From Megamerina dolium (Eukaryota; Arthropoda; Insecta; Diptera; Megamerinidae): a stretch of 64,000 nucleotides of DNA. The notes beneath the pieces were generated by a model. It did no database searches and was not told the DNA's origin. It worked only from the letters and a program-made list of their open reading frames with translations. Numbering within the stretch: the stretch's first letter is position 1; each line of letters starts with the position of its first letter. The DNA lies in NCBI GenBank assembly GCA_963854835.1, contig OY978525.1, forward strand, positions 76,051,628-76,115,627, written 5' to 3'. Shown here piece by piece: positions 42,471 to 53,123 of the stretch. A program made the translations under genes and the position numbers.

Positions 42471-43770
42471 GAGCGATCGTTGCGCACCTTATTCTCCTTC
42501 TTTAGTCTTCCTGGAGAATTCGGTTTTGATCGCTTTCATCGTAGACGTCAGCCATGCGCCATGTGTCCTGCTTTGTCGCAAATTGAGCACTTACCAGTAA
42601 ATTTGTTTTTCTGTCGCCCTGTTGTTGCTTCAGGCTGCACTACTGTCACACGGCTTCAAGCAGATCTGATGTTTCTGCTTCTAGTTGTCGTACTCGTGAC
42701 ATTGGTCGACACATCAAACTGGCGGCTTCATTCGTCAAAGCACTACTAACTGTTTCGGTATATGTATCCCTTGGTAACATGACTAGGGCACTCTTAGCAT
42801 CTACGTCACGTATTCCGTCTATGAATGCGCCTATTTTCGATGAATTCGTCCGAATTACCGGGGAGCGCTAGATGACATAAACGCTCAATATCGGAATCGA
42901 ATTCTTGAAGGCCCTCATACTTCGTTGCACTTGCGATCTTAATTCCACTTGATTCAATTGACTCTTATATTAATTTCCATATTTGCGCTGAAGTGTCTCC
43001 ATCAGTGATTGGTAGCTACCACGGTCTTTCTCTGGAACCATTTGTAATACTTCGGAAGCATTACCTTTTAAAGCGACTATTAAGCAGCAGTTTTGTCACT
43101 ATCGTCCCATTGATTTTTCGAAGCTGTTGTCTGCAACTGAAGCTAGAAGATATGGAATGGAGTGGTTCCATCAAATGTTGTTGGTTTTACTTTAATCGCA
43201 CTTGAATCTCTAATCACTGATGTAGATGGTCCGTTTATTTTTAATTGATTGAGTTCGTGCTCTAATATCTTAACCTTATTTGCCCAGTCGTCGGCATGTT
43301 CCTTCAGCTTATCATCCAAATCATCAACGTGTTCTTTCAGCTCTGTGACTTTGTTATAAATGGAACCAGAAATTTCCTGAAATCTGAGTTCAACTCCTTT
43401 TTGTAGATTTTCGTGACGTGTTCTTTAGGAGCCGAATCTTCCTGAATTTCCTTTCGCAATTCACTAATAACGCCCTCTTGGCTTGCCGGATATTCTTGAA
43501 GTCAGTGGTTAATTGTTTTCTGGAATTCTTCGATAACGTTTTATTAGCGAGACGCAATTTTTGCTAGCTGTTGTTGCTGCTGTTGCATCATCGTTTCCAT
43601 AAACTCCTGTGTCTGTGTTGCTGTCTTTCTCAGCGTATTTAACTGAATGTATCTCTTCCTGAAAAACTCATGTTCTTCAACATTAATACCTTGAGCTTCC
43701 ATGGCTCACCAGCAGTTACACTTTTGCACCTGATTACAATGGATCCATATCTTTCAACAGCTTTTTAAGC
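42471..43770 (-). pseudogene. Gag remains, Gypsy A copy 2
   Basis: On the minus strand the zinc knuckle near 42,560-42,600 reads CSICDKAGHMAHG, with both first cysteines but a damaged end. The capsid entry segment (KPTTFDGTTPFHIF-like, about 43,160-43,200), the coiled coil and a poly-Q/SAP remnant (about 43,570-43,760) are recognisable but riddled with stops. Confidence 0.78.
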
Positions 43771-43796
43771 CAATCCGTTTTTGGTCTGTGCCTTCT

Positions 43797-44000
43797 TCTA
43801 TTTACAAGCGCTCTTTAATTTAACTTGCTATTATGTGATGTTGCCTCGCTCACTAGGTGGTGTTAAAGTGCCTCTATCCCTTTCGAAATTTAATTATATT
43901 CTGCGGCAACTCTCCAGAATCTTTCTTATCGTAATCTAGTTTCTTCTCCTTCTTTCTCGTCGACTTGTTCTAGTTATCGCCTATTCCTTCTTATTATCCG
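43797..44000 (-). repeat. 5' LTR fragment of Gypsy A copy 2
   Basis: TCTATTTACAAGCGCTCTTT through GTTCTAGTTATCGCCTATTC matches the middle of the family LTR; both LTR ends are missing. Confidence 0.78.
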
Positions 44001-44009
44001 TGCTGTTTA

Positions 44010-44556
44010 TTCAGAATTTTTTTCTAAATTGTCTTATTGTTTATTGAATTTCCAGTACTTGAACTGGCAACTCACGACGATAAATGATATTTTTAATTTC
44101 CAGTACTTGAACTCACGATGAACCAACTGTTAATTTAAATATCTAGTACTTGAACTAGAAATTCATTGCGATGGAGAATTCAATGTAGTTTTATTGACTT
44201 CTAAATTCAAATCCCTTTATTGAACATTAAATTCTTTCTTTTATACATAAATTCTGCTTATACATAATTTATTTTACATACAAATTTATGTAAAAGCATG
44301 ATTTATTTATACAAGATTCTGTTTATACATAATTCTGTTTATACAAAATCAATAACAAATAATAGCATATATCAGCAGTATTGACGTTTTAGTGCAAGTT
44401 GTAGCATATTGATACAATATCGATTATTGTTTAATTTAAAGAACAAAACTATGAATCTGCTTAATGTGCAAGAAAATTGAATTTTTGTAGAGTCCACGAC
44501 TTTGTTGTTGGTGTTGAATAATAAATTATGACAATATAAAGTCAAAGCATTAACAT
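44010..44556 (-). repeat. Probable 3' LTR of the roo-like element
   Basis: Follows a purine tract (CTGAGGGAGAA on the minus strand, about 44,557-44,570) and begins TGTTAATGCTTTGACTTTAT. It is A+T-rich with AATAAA signals. Inside are three copies of a CAGTACTTGAAC-containing repeat (44,053, 44,101 and about 44,144) and four TATAAACAGAATT-like motifs near 44,240-44,350. The far end is uncertain because no partner LTR is present. Confidence 0.6.
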
Positions 44557-44574
44557 TCTCCCTCAGATTATAAG

Positions 44575-46200
44575 GTCTATGCTGAAGCTGCGAGAATACC
44601 GCGGGGCTGTTTGTGGTGGGGCGTTGCTGGTTGAGTTTCTTCCATGGGTGAGTCTGCGGCTGTAGCTTGCGTAATTGAACTCCTGCGCACTGTACCGCTT
44701 GAAGAAGATGACAATGACGATGACAATAGTTAGAGCTAAGGATGAATAACCTACTGCAAAGTTATGATATTGATGGGTTCGCAGTTTGGAAGATCGCCGA
44801 TTTCATGTGTTTTCAAAATTTTTTACAGGCTTGACAATTTTTTAAGTTGAGCTTCATAATTTATCTCGGTGTCGTTCCCGATTGAGAGTGCTGGTTTTGT
44901 TATTTTTATGTCGATAAGGTGTCCAAAGGATGTGTAGGAAGTGGTTGTGAATGATGATACCTTCTGGTTGCTCGTAATCGTTTAAAGTTGATATTTCAAT
45001 ACCCATCCTGCAGTTGGCTCAAGAAATCCTGACCCTTCCAATGAGACTTATGATACCTGGTTGTTGCAAACTGCTATTACTTGTATTGCCGTTGCCAGGG
45101 TAAACATCCATTCATTTCACATGTGCCTACACATGATCTTCTCTATTCTCGAGTTCACAGTGGGAGCGGGTTTCATTATTGAACAAACTGATTTCACCTT
45201 GTTATACAAGGGTTCATTGTTGGCACAAAGATACAATTCGTTTTCCATTCTGAAACAATTTTGTAGGTCCTCAATAGTGGATGGAAAGTACTGATCTCAA
45301 TGTAAGTTGATCACCCGAATTGTTGTAGATAGTTTTATTACCACCATGGGATTGTTTATTTTTGTAGGAATTGATATTAACCGGTACAAGTTAAATTGTG
45401 TCAGACTGGCTACTGGCACAGTTATCTGGAAAATTGCATCTTTGTTATTGAAAACTTGACATCCATTGACTTGTATCTTGATAGGAGATCGCCTTGATAG
45501 CCTGGTATTTGCATTGTTTGTGACAAATGTGCTGTGATTTTTAGCATTTCATTGTTAAACTGTTTCTGTTCATGGTGAACGTTTATGTGGGGGCTTTGAG
45601 TCCGTTGGACGTTTGATATCATAATCGATAGTTGAATGGGTATCGATAAAAACATCTGTAATATCTGTTCCTGTTTTTTTTTTTTCCTGTTCATTATGGC
45701 GCGTTTGGTTTTTGATATTTGATAATCCTTCTTCGAGTCTTTCGAAAGTTATCTGAGTGACAGACTGATCGCGTTTGATGATGTTGATTGTTGAGTCTAG
45801 TACTCAAATTTGCTTTTTTTAACATACTATTTAAATGCTGTTCGTTTTCGTAGATGGCTGTTATTGTTTCCGGCATCTGACGGGCGTCTAGCTCTGCAAT
45901 TATGTGTTGAAATTGTTGAGATTAGTTCATTACATATTATTGTTTCCTGTATCTGTTCGCACATGTGATTCAGAGTCATGGTGCCATCTATCAATAGTTG
46001 GATTTCAGTACGCAATGGTTTGAATCCATAATAAGTCTCCAATTTCCATTTACTCGCAATAGTTTGACTTGAATCAATGTGTTCAAAGTGAATGCCTGTA
46101 TTTGGATCAAACCGCGTTACCTTGACTGGATCACACAATACTATTGGCAATATTAGCAGTGTCGCCAATAAAGCTATTAGAGCTGTTAAATCAGAAGAGT
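44575..46200 (-). pseudogene. env: Envelope-like glycoprotein gene of the roo-like element
   Basis: Minus-strand text over several phases resembles envelope/F-like proteins of insect retroelements. A hydrophobic signal-like segment (LLATLLILPIVL) lies near 46,170, followed by GIHFEHID near 46,095, a cysteine-spaced ectodomain (45,950-45,000), a strongly hydrophobic membrane segment (LTIVIVIVIFF, about 44,715-44,735) and a basic cytoplasmic tail to about 44,575. In life it would sit in the membrane and mediate fusion. Stops and frameshifts interrupt it (for example near 45,876, 45,694 and 45,420). Family by pattern only. Confidence 0.7.
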
Positions 46201-46282
46201 CTGATGATAGTGGCATTAGAGGCCGTGAATTTAATACGACCGCTATTTTTACAATTAGTGTTTCCAATTCTTCATAAGTCAA
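45827..46282 (-). pseudogene. In-frame fusion of integrase C-terminal codons to the envelope start
   Basis: A 151-codon frame: residues 1-35 (MTYEELETLIVKIAVVLNSR, then PLSSDSSDLTAL) are the conserved segment near the integrase end of Pao elements. The next residue begins the hydrophobic start of the envelope-like protein. In related elements, roughly 100 more integrase codons lie between, so a deletion fused the two genes in phase. Confidence 0.78.
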
Positions 46283-46319
46283 CGGTGAGGACGTAGCACT
46301 TCTTAGCAGAAAATGTTTT

Positions 46320-48720
46320 GCAGATTCGACTGCAAATGCAGGTGTACTTCCTTAGAAGCAAAACCGCATAATACAGATAGTTATGCCTTGGTTAACTTTT
46401 TCCCACGGACCTTGTAATGCATCATAATCCCACGTAATCGACACCAGTGTAAATGAGTGGTCAAGCTGGTGTCACCTTTGAAGCTGGCAATTGTATCAGT
46501 TGTATCAATGCACTCTATTGAAGAGTAATTTGACGAGGGGTCGTTGAAGGGTACTAACATTTGATTTGATTTGATGCAAAAAAAAAAATAAAAAAAAAAT
46601 TAAAATAAATTGTAAGGCATATCTAATGATTTTCTGAAGTGTACCGAACGAGTTACGAAGGTTGATTCGGTAAATCCATTCTTCATTTACTTGCTCTTGG
46701 TTTTCTAACCCAGCTATCAATGATGTAGCTGTATCTTTTTTCTCTTCGATGTCAGATCGAATTTGCAACTGATTTGATCACCATGCTGGGGCCATAACTC
46801 TTGTCTGCCATGCAGAAACATCGGTTCTTGAAATTACAATGCGCTCACAATGCACCTTTGCTGAACGTCCTCATGATAATAAATCGACTGGATTTTTTTT
46901 AGAATTGACATGCCGCCATTGCTCTGGTAGAGTTAACCTTTGAACTTTTGTTACTCTGTTTGCTACAAAAATTTTGTATGCGGATGATTGTGCATTAATC
47001 GAATGCAGCACAACCTGTGAATCGATGCAAGAGAAAATTGGTTAATCCTTTATCTAACAATCTGTTTTCAATCGAGATGAGAGTTGGGCATCTATTAGTG
47101 CAGCACAAAGCTCCAATCACGGCAGTGTTTGTATTTTGAGTGATGCAACTCGGCTTTTGGCGCCTAATAATCGTGTTATTATTCTGCCATCTTTTATCGT
47201 TGCTCGTATGTATCCCGCTGCACCGAATGCCTTTTCGGAGGCTTCAGTAAAGATGTGTAGTTGTGTCGACGATGGCAGTTTTCCGTTCAGTATATGTCTA
47301 ACTATTCGGAGATTGTTTAAATAGCTAAAATTTTCTCGGAACGCTGTCCATGTAGCGTCGAGATCTGATGGTAGTACATCATCCCAGGATAACTTGATTT
47401 TCCATACATGCTGTATGAATGTCTTTGTCTTAACGATAGCAGGCGCTAATCGTCCAATTGAATCACACAGCTGTGCTAATTCGGAACTAACCGTTCGTTT
47501 AGTTATTTTTCGTACAGGATTTAATATTGTTCTGATGCATAATACATCAGCATTCGGTATCCACAGCAAACCCAGTGCTTTTATTGAGTCATTAGTATCT
47601 TTAGAACAATTTAAATTCATTTCTTAGTCTTATATTCTTATATTCTTAGTCTAATATTCTTTGTGGAATATTTTTTAATAGTTGAGGAAGATTGGCACAC
47701 GTTTTCGTAAATTTAATCCATGTGTGCTCAGTATTTTGATCAGCTGTCGGTGCATTTCTATGGTTGCAGCCAGATTGTCTGATCACCAAGAGCATCACCC
47801 ACATAAAAATTGTCAAGCAACATTTGGGCTCCAAAGGATGATTTAGCATGTTGTCGTTAGGGATTTGTTTCAGAGATTTGGTTGGCAGGTACAGTGCAGC
47901 CCGCGTATCATATGTGACGGTGTTTAGTTGGTAATACTCGACGTCTGACGTTGGATTCTCTCTCCATACGCTAACTTGATATCGACGATCTTGTGGATGA
48001 ATTAAGATCGTCGATACATTTTCTCGATGTCGTTCGTAAATACAAAACGTGGCAATCAAAAACGCAGCATTGTTGAATAGAGCTCAATTTGAACTCTGGG
48101 CCCCGGTTGCATTAAATCATTCAATGAATGAGCTGTCGTGGTTTTGGTGGAGGTGTCGAACACCACTCGTGATTTAGTGGTGGAGCTATCGGGTTTCAGA
48201 ACACAATGATGAGGAAGAAAGTAATTAGGAGATAGCATTGAGTCAAGGTTTACTTTTCTCATATGCCCTAATATTTTGTACTCTCTCACTGTTCTGTTTT
48301 AGTATCTCCGGGATTCTCTGAAGTCGATGTTCAAGTGCAAGAAATCAATTGTGGGCCATCATTCTTGATTCTCTCAAGGCTGTTGGATTTTCGAGAAACC
48401 GTAATTTTACAATAAACCGTCATTTTTGCGGGTTGTTTGGGCATAGTGTGTATCGCATTGTTGTTCTGCTGGTGACATGCCCCTTTTCGTTGTTTCGACT
48501 TCATCCACCTTCCATAACCTTTCAATTGCCTCGACTAGCAGAGTATCCCTACTATCGTTAACTGATCTTGTCCCGAACACTGCACAATTCAATAACTCTA
48601 CAGACGGTTCAGATACTCAAAATTTGCCGCTCACAATCCAGCCAAGCGAGGTCTGTTGGAGAATTGGACCGTTGTTATTATTAATTATTCTTATGTGACC
48701 AGTTGCTAGGAGACTGAGGT
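46320..48720 (-). pseudogene. Pol remains of the roo-like element (protease end, RT, RNase H)
   Basis: From 48,720 down: protease C-terminal region (NLLLGPEFYLSLL-like, then LQQTSLGWIVSGK); RT entry YFLPHHCVLKPDSSTTKSRV (48,056-48,289); RT core YQLNTVTYDTRAALYL (47,646-48,059); the catalytic box reading YVGD instead of YVDD (about 47,800, other phase); connection region ALGLLWIPNADVLCI and KITKRTVSSELAQLCDSIGR (47,117-47,620). Then RNase H (TEASEKAFGAAG; DSQVVLHS near 47,010) and a linker with NLRNSFGTLQKII (about 46,640). The integrase core is deleted before about 46,320. Confidence 0.82.
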
Positions 48721-49526
48721 AAAATTCGGCGCCAAGTAAGACCTCAATTTTAACTTACTTGCTGTATGTTAGTCAAATTGCTTCCTCAGTTGGGCAAAAA
48801 TAATGTTTGGAAGTACCAGAGAAATGAAATGTTTTGGTGTTCAAATTAATTTACTCTTATCTAAAAAAATTATAATAATATTATTAAAATATCTTGCAAA
48901 AGAACACATACTCTCTTTGTAAATGAAATCAAAACAAAAAATAAGCAATTCGGCGGAATCGTTAGTAAATATATTAATTTATTTAAAATAAAATTTTACT
49001 TGCGCTTACTTTATTTTGCTTCGTTTTGTTTATATTTACAATAATTTCACGTGTTGTTGAAATTTCCCAAGAACACCCTATTCATAATTGTGCTGTTTTA
49101 TACTTCGCAACCCTACAACACAGGTCACTTATCAATTGAACTCGCTGAAAATATGCGACCTCGGTTATTTTTGTTGTTACTTTCCATGCAATTCGATAAA
49201 TAAGCGAGAGTTCTTTTAAAACTCGCGTGCAATATAATGCAACCATTGTATAATAATGTACAATAATGTACATTGTAAATGTAATGTAGATACAAATATT
49301 ATATAATGTGTAATATATACATATATATAATATATAATAGAATCTACTATAGTTAGAATGAATATAAACCTTTGAATAATATAATAGATAATATTTTCTT
49401 TTACTAATTCAGTTTCTATCGTTTTGTAGGCTTTGCTTCCATGTTTCTAAATTTAAGGTAATTCTGGGTATTCAATTAGTGTACCCTACACTGATGATTA
49501 TATTGTATACATTCTTGCAGCATGTT
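48721..49526. other. Gene-free A+T-rich stretch upstream of the Pao element
   Basis: No recognisable coding content. Includes a TA-rich patch near 49,290-49,330. Ends with ATGTT, the target site of the Pao insertion. Confidence 0.5.
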
Positions 49527-49977
49527 TGTCTAAATCCCTTTAGACAAGCCATATGGTCAGTCCCTGAAAGAAGAAAATAAATAATGAATTAAGTATACTT
49601 ACGTCCCCCTAAACCAAGTTATACTTACCTTACCTTTCATACTTACCATATGGCAACCCAACTCTCCACATAAATTCACCTTTTATGTTGGGTTTTCGCG
49701 GTTCGTGTTGTGATCGACCGATGTTATCATATTTACATTCGGTCCTAGAGTTTGAATCGAGATCGTGCCATTCCGCGCATATTTAATCGTCGAAATAAAC
49801 AGCGTAAATCTAAATTCTACCCGTTGTAGCTATAAACATATTGTGTGATAGTGCATCATTTAAGTTAAATTCAAACGAATTCTACATACATACCGTGTAA
49901 TCATTTATTCACTTAATAAAGCGTTTATTTATAGTCTAACACATACGTGTAAATTCATTTAATAAAACGTATATTCA
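49527..49977 (+). repeat. 5' LTR of the Pao element
   Basis: Starts TGTCTAAATCCCTTTAGACA, in which TGTCTAAA...TTTAGACA is itself an inverted repeat, and ends ACGTATATTCA. AATAAA signals occur near the end. Confidence 0.95.
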
Positions 49978-49992
49978 TGGTCCTTCGAGCTA
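49978..49992 (+). other. Primer-binding site of the Pao element
   Basis: TGGTCCTTCGAGC begins immediately after the LTR. It complements a tRNA 3' end of the form GCTCGAAGGACCA. Which tRNA this is was not determined. Confidence 0.7.
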
Positions 49993-51107
49993 AAAAGAAA
50001 GATAACCGGCCTTTATATAAAATATATATACATACCAGAAACAAAACAAAGTGTAGTGAGAAACAATAAGTGCGTAAAACCAAAAATAAATATAAATATA
50101 TAAAAAACAATATAAAGTGTAAAAATTAAAATAATCAAAACATCAGTGACAAAATATACATAAACAAAAACAAACAAAAACCTACATAGTGTCAGTGAAC
50201 ACATAATATACAAACACTATACAAGTACATATTTTAAATAAGAACAAAAAAAAAAAAAACAGTACATAAATAGGCAAATAGGCAAAAAAGTTATATTAGA
50301 GTGTTTCAAAAAAAATCTTTAAAAATTAAAGTGAAACAAAATTATTAAAACGTGAACATAATTAAAGTTATATGTGCTAATACATTGGAGTGGCTCAAAA
50401 AAAAAAAAATAAATAAAAAAAGAACGTTTTTTTTTGGTTTTATAAAATTTTTATTTTTGTAAAATATCGTTTGTAAACTTAATTTTTTTGAGCAAAGAAC
50501 GACTCATCATCGCATCCAAGGAGGTAGCAGCACATCAACACCAATCCTAGCAGCATACTCACAACACAGATAAGGATAAAAGTTCTGATTTTTAAAATAT
50601 ATTATATATCATATATTCCCTTATATATATATATACACATTTCTTTTTATATATATTCCCATATATATATATATATATACACATACACAGCTATATATCC
50701 TCATATATTTCCTTTTCGTATATATATTCACTTATATATATACATATTTTTTTAATATAATCTCATATATCATTTACACATTTTTTATATATTCCCATAT
50801 ATATCATATACTCATTTATATATATTCACATATATATTTGTACTTATATATATACACATTTCATCTGTACATATTCTCATATATATTTTCTTCGGTATAT
50901 ATATATTCCCTTAAATATATACATATTTCTTCTTTATATATATTCTCATATATATATTTTTCTAATTTACGCATTATATCGATAACATTTCTGTTATCGA
51001 TCGATAAATTGCTCTATATCGATATCGTCACATAATCGATCAGTGCATTTTGGTGCATTTTTTTGAAAGTCTCTTCATTTCACAAATTTTGATAGATTCG
51101 GTCAAAT
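49993..51107 (+). other. Long A+T-rich leader of the Pao element
   Basis: About 1.1 kb between primer site and gag start. From about 50,590 to 50,960 it consists of irregular repeats of TATATATTCCCATATA and TATATATTCTCATATA type. ATCGATAACATTTCTGTTAT near 50,980 and nearby TATCGAT motifs form small palindromes just before gag. No coding frame. Confidence 0.7.
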
Positions 51108-53018
51108 ATGCCGGTGACGAAATCACCAGAAAAGCAGGAAATTGCTGAAGGTCGTAGGGCAGAGTCAGCTGGCGCTATTCCAAAAGGCGCAATGGAAAAA
51201 ATGCCAAAAGTTCCATCCGAAACAAAGAAAACCCCTAGGAAGAGAGCTTATGACCCCTCCATGAATGAGTTCATTTTCGAGGCGGACAACCTGGTGCATT
51301 TCTGCACGAAGTTTTCAACAATTCCGGTTGAAGACTTAACGCCTTCTCTCCTGAAGGCTAAGCTCGAGGACTTGAGCTGCTATTATGATCAAGTCAAGTC
51401 CACGTTTAGAAGAGTAGGGTTAACGGATGAGGACGAGCTGCCCAGTAATTTCAAAATGGCAGCGAGAAATAAAAAGGAACTCTGCCAAGAGCGCGTGCAC
51501 ACCATTTCGGATCTCTTAGAAGTTCAATCAGCCTCCAGATTGGAACTTCCATCACAAGCAGAAAGTAACTCTATTTCTGCAACAGAGCAGGCAAATAATT
51601 CCGCAATTTGCCTGACTGTTCCTACTTGTGATACCGAAACATTTTCCGGCGGGTACGAAGAATGGACGTCCTTCCGCGACATGTTTACGGCGGTTTACAT
51701 AAACCACCCTAAACTCTCTTCTGCCCAAAAACTGTATCATCTCCGATACAAAACTGCAGGAAAAGCTGGAGCTATTGTGAAGCAGTACGCTCTCAACAAC
51801 GAAAATTTCGAGTTGGCATGGAATGCGCTAAAGGCCCGCTTCGAAAACAAGCGAATTCTGGTCGATAAGCAGATAAAAACTCTCTTGAACCTCCCTCAAG
51901 TGCAAACCACGATCAATAATTCTCTGTCCGTCTTATCCTCTCAAGGCGTCTCGACAGAGAATTGGGACCCGATCCTGGTGCATATCTGCTGTTCAAAACT
52001 GCCTGAAGATTCCTTGGCTCTCTGGGAACAATCCCTAAGTTCCCGCAAGGATCTTCCAACATGGCAGCAAATGGACGAATTCCTGACACTAAGGTACGAA
52101 GTCGTGGAGAGGCTCAACAGCCTCAAGCCAAACCAATCAATATTTCTACAAAACAGACCCCACAACAAAACCCAAAACTTTTTTTCCGAAAGCAGTCGGA
52201 CATTCTCTTGTCCAATCTGCGAAGCCGCACATTCGCTTAAATCCTGTGAGCGGTTTAAAAAGTTAGTTGTTCGTGATAGAGTGAGGCTTGTTCGAGAACA
52301 CAATCTCTGTGAGAACTGCCTGGCCTTTACTCACCATAAACGGGACTGCAAGAGCAAACACTCCTGTTTGCAATGTCAGCGAAGGCATCACACGATGCTT
52401 CACATACCAGCAGACAATATTCCCAGTAGGAACACCAAGGTTTTGGCGCAAACCTCCACGCTTCAGCCGCAGAATAAGAAAAAGAGCACGCAGCAGACGA
52501 TAACCCCCTCAAGAAACTCGAGAAGCCGGAGATCTCAGGACCGATCATCCGAAGATGAGCAACCCTGCTCATCATGCTCCAAATCTTCTTCAAAGGTGCA
52601 AGCATTGTTCACCTCAAATGAAGAAAGAACTCTTTTGCCCACAGCTCTTGTCTCTATAGAGCATCTTGGAGAACTTCACAAGGTTCGAGCACTCATCGAC
52701 CAAGGGCCTCAACGAACATTCATCTCTACCAAGGTACAAAATCGGCTGAGGCTTCCTTCGCAAGCAACTCACGTCGAAATTTCTTTAATGGGTGGCAAAA
52801 CCATCCAAAACTCTAACCAGACTTGTACCGTTACGTTAGTCGCCACAAAGGCTAATAAAAAGTTACAGACACGGGCAATTGTACTCTCACAATTGACCAA
52901 ATTTCTACCCACATTTAAAATTTCTAAGCTCGATTGGCAGCAATTCGAAATGTTAGATTTGGCTGACCCGAATTGCTTCGTGCAGGCGCAAATTGACATG
53001 GTCATAAGTAGTGATTAG
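51108..53018 (+). CDS. gag: Gag-protease of the Pao element, 636 aa, ends at an in-frame TAG
   Basis: Start ATG at 51108. Residues 1-60 are basic. About 180-280 is the conserved capsid domain of Pao elements (DUF1759-type: FSGGYEEWTSFRDMFTAVYI, then LYHLRYKTAGKA). About 365-435 carries cysteine/histidine clusters (CPICEAAHSLKSC, CENCLAFTHHKRDC, CLQCQRRHH) that form nucleocapsid zinc fingers. From about 510 the aspartic protease begins: ALIDQGPQRTFIS, the D-x-G variant usual in this group. The frame stops at TAG 53016-53018, inside the protease domain, and the same phase resumes in pol. Codon use is unlike the surrounding A+T-rich DNA. Confidence 0.9.
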   Translation: MPVTKSPEKQEIAEGRRAESAGAIPKGAMEKMPKVPSETKKTPRKRAYDPSMNEFIFEADNLVHFCTKFSTIPVEDLTPSLLKAKLEDLSCYYDQVKSTFRRVGLTDEDELPSNFKMAARNKKELCQERVHTISDLLEVQSASRLELPSQAESNSISATEQANNSAICLTVPTCDTETFSGGYEEWTSFRDMFTAVYINHPKLSSAQKLYHLRYKTAGKAGAIVKQYALNNENFELAWNALKARFENKRILVDKQIKTLLNLPQVQTTINNSLSVLSSQGVSTENWDPILVHICCSKLPEDSLALWEQSLSSRKDLPTWQQMDEFLTLRYEVVERLNSLKPNQSIFLQNRPHNKTQNFFSESSRTFSCPICEAAHSLKSCERFKKLVVRDRVRLVREHNLCENCLAFTHHKRDCKSKHSCLQCQRRHHTMLHIPADNIPSRNTKVLAQTSTLQPQNKKKSTQQTITPSRNSRSRRSQDRSSEDEQPCSSCSKSSSKVQALFTSNEERTLLPTALVSIEHLGELHKVRALIDQGPQRTFISTKVQNRLRLPSQATHVEISLMGGKTIQNSNQTCTVTLVATKANKKLQTRAIVLSQLTKFLPTFKISKLDWQQFEMLDLADPNCFVQAQIDMVISSD

Positions 53019-53096
53019 ATTCCTCAAATCCTCCTAACCGGAATCCGCCATAATATCTATGGAAGCCTTCTCGCACAGAATACGATATTTGGCTGA
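53016..53096 (+). other. Two in-frame stop codons between protease and pol
   Basis: TAG at 53016-53018 and TGA at 53094-53096 lie in the phase shared by gag and pol. Between and after them the reading is clearly protein-like (PQILLTGIRHNIYGSLLAQN, then IISGPISQK), matching Pao proteases, so these are single-base changes in a once continuous frame. The TGA replaces the tryptophan in the conserved GW-I-SG block. Confidence 0.9.
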
Positions 53097-53123
53097 ATAA
53101 TTAGTGGCCCTATCTCTCAAAAA

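Larger units (their letters stand above)
39527..44000 (-). mobile_element. Gypsy family A, copy 2 (degraded)
   Basis: Follows copy 1 from LTR fragment to LTR fragment with many deletions and stops. The 3' LTR is cut at about 39,820 and fused directly to the integrase E-motif codons, removing the integrase C terminus. The zinc domain is also gone. The 5' LTR piece is about 43,797-44,000. Compared with copy 1 it keeps RT motif A but lacks the YLDD box. No target duplication could be defined. Confidence 0.88.
44010..48720 (-). mobile_element. roo-like BEL/Pao retrotransposon relic with envelope-like gene
   Basis: Order on the minus strand: protease C-terminal part, RT, RNase H, integrase remnant, envelope-like gene, purine tract, 3' LTR. 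Gag, 5' LTR and the start of protease are missing. The pol segments match Pao-type proteins; an env after pol is known from roo and related BEL elements. Many stops, and the integrase core is mostly deleted. Confidence 0.83.
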
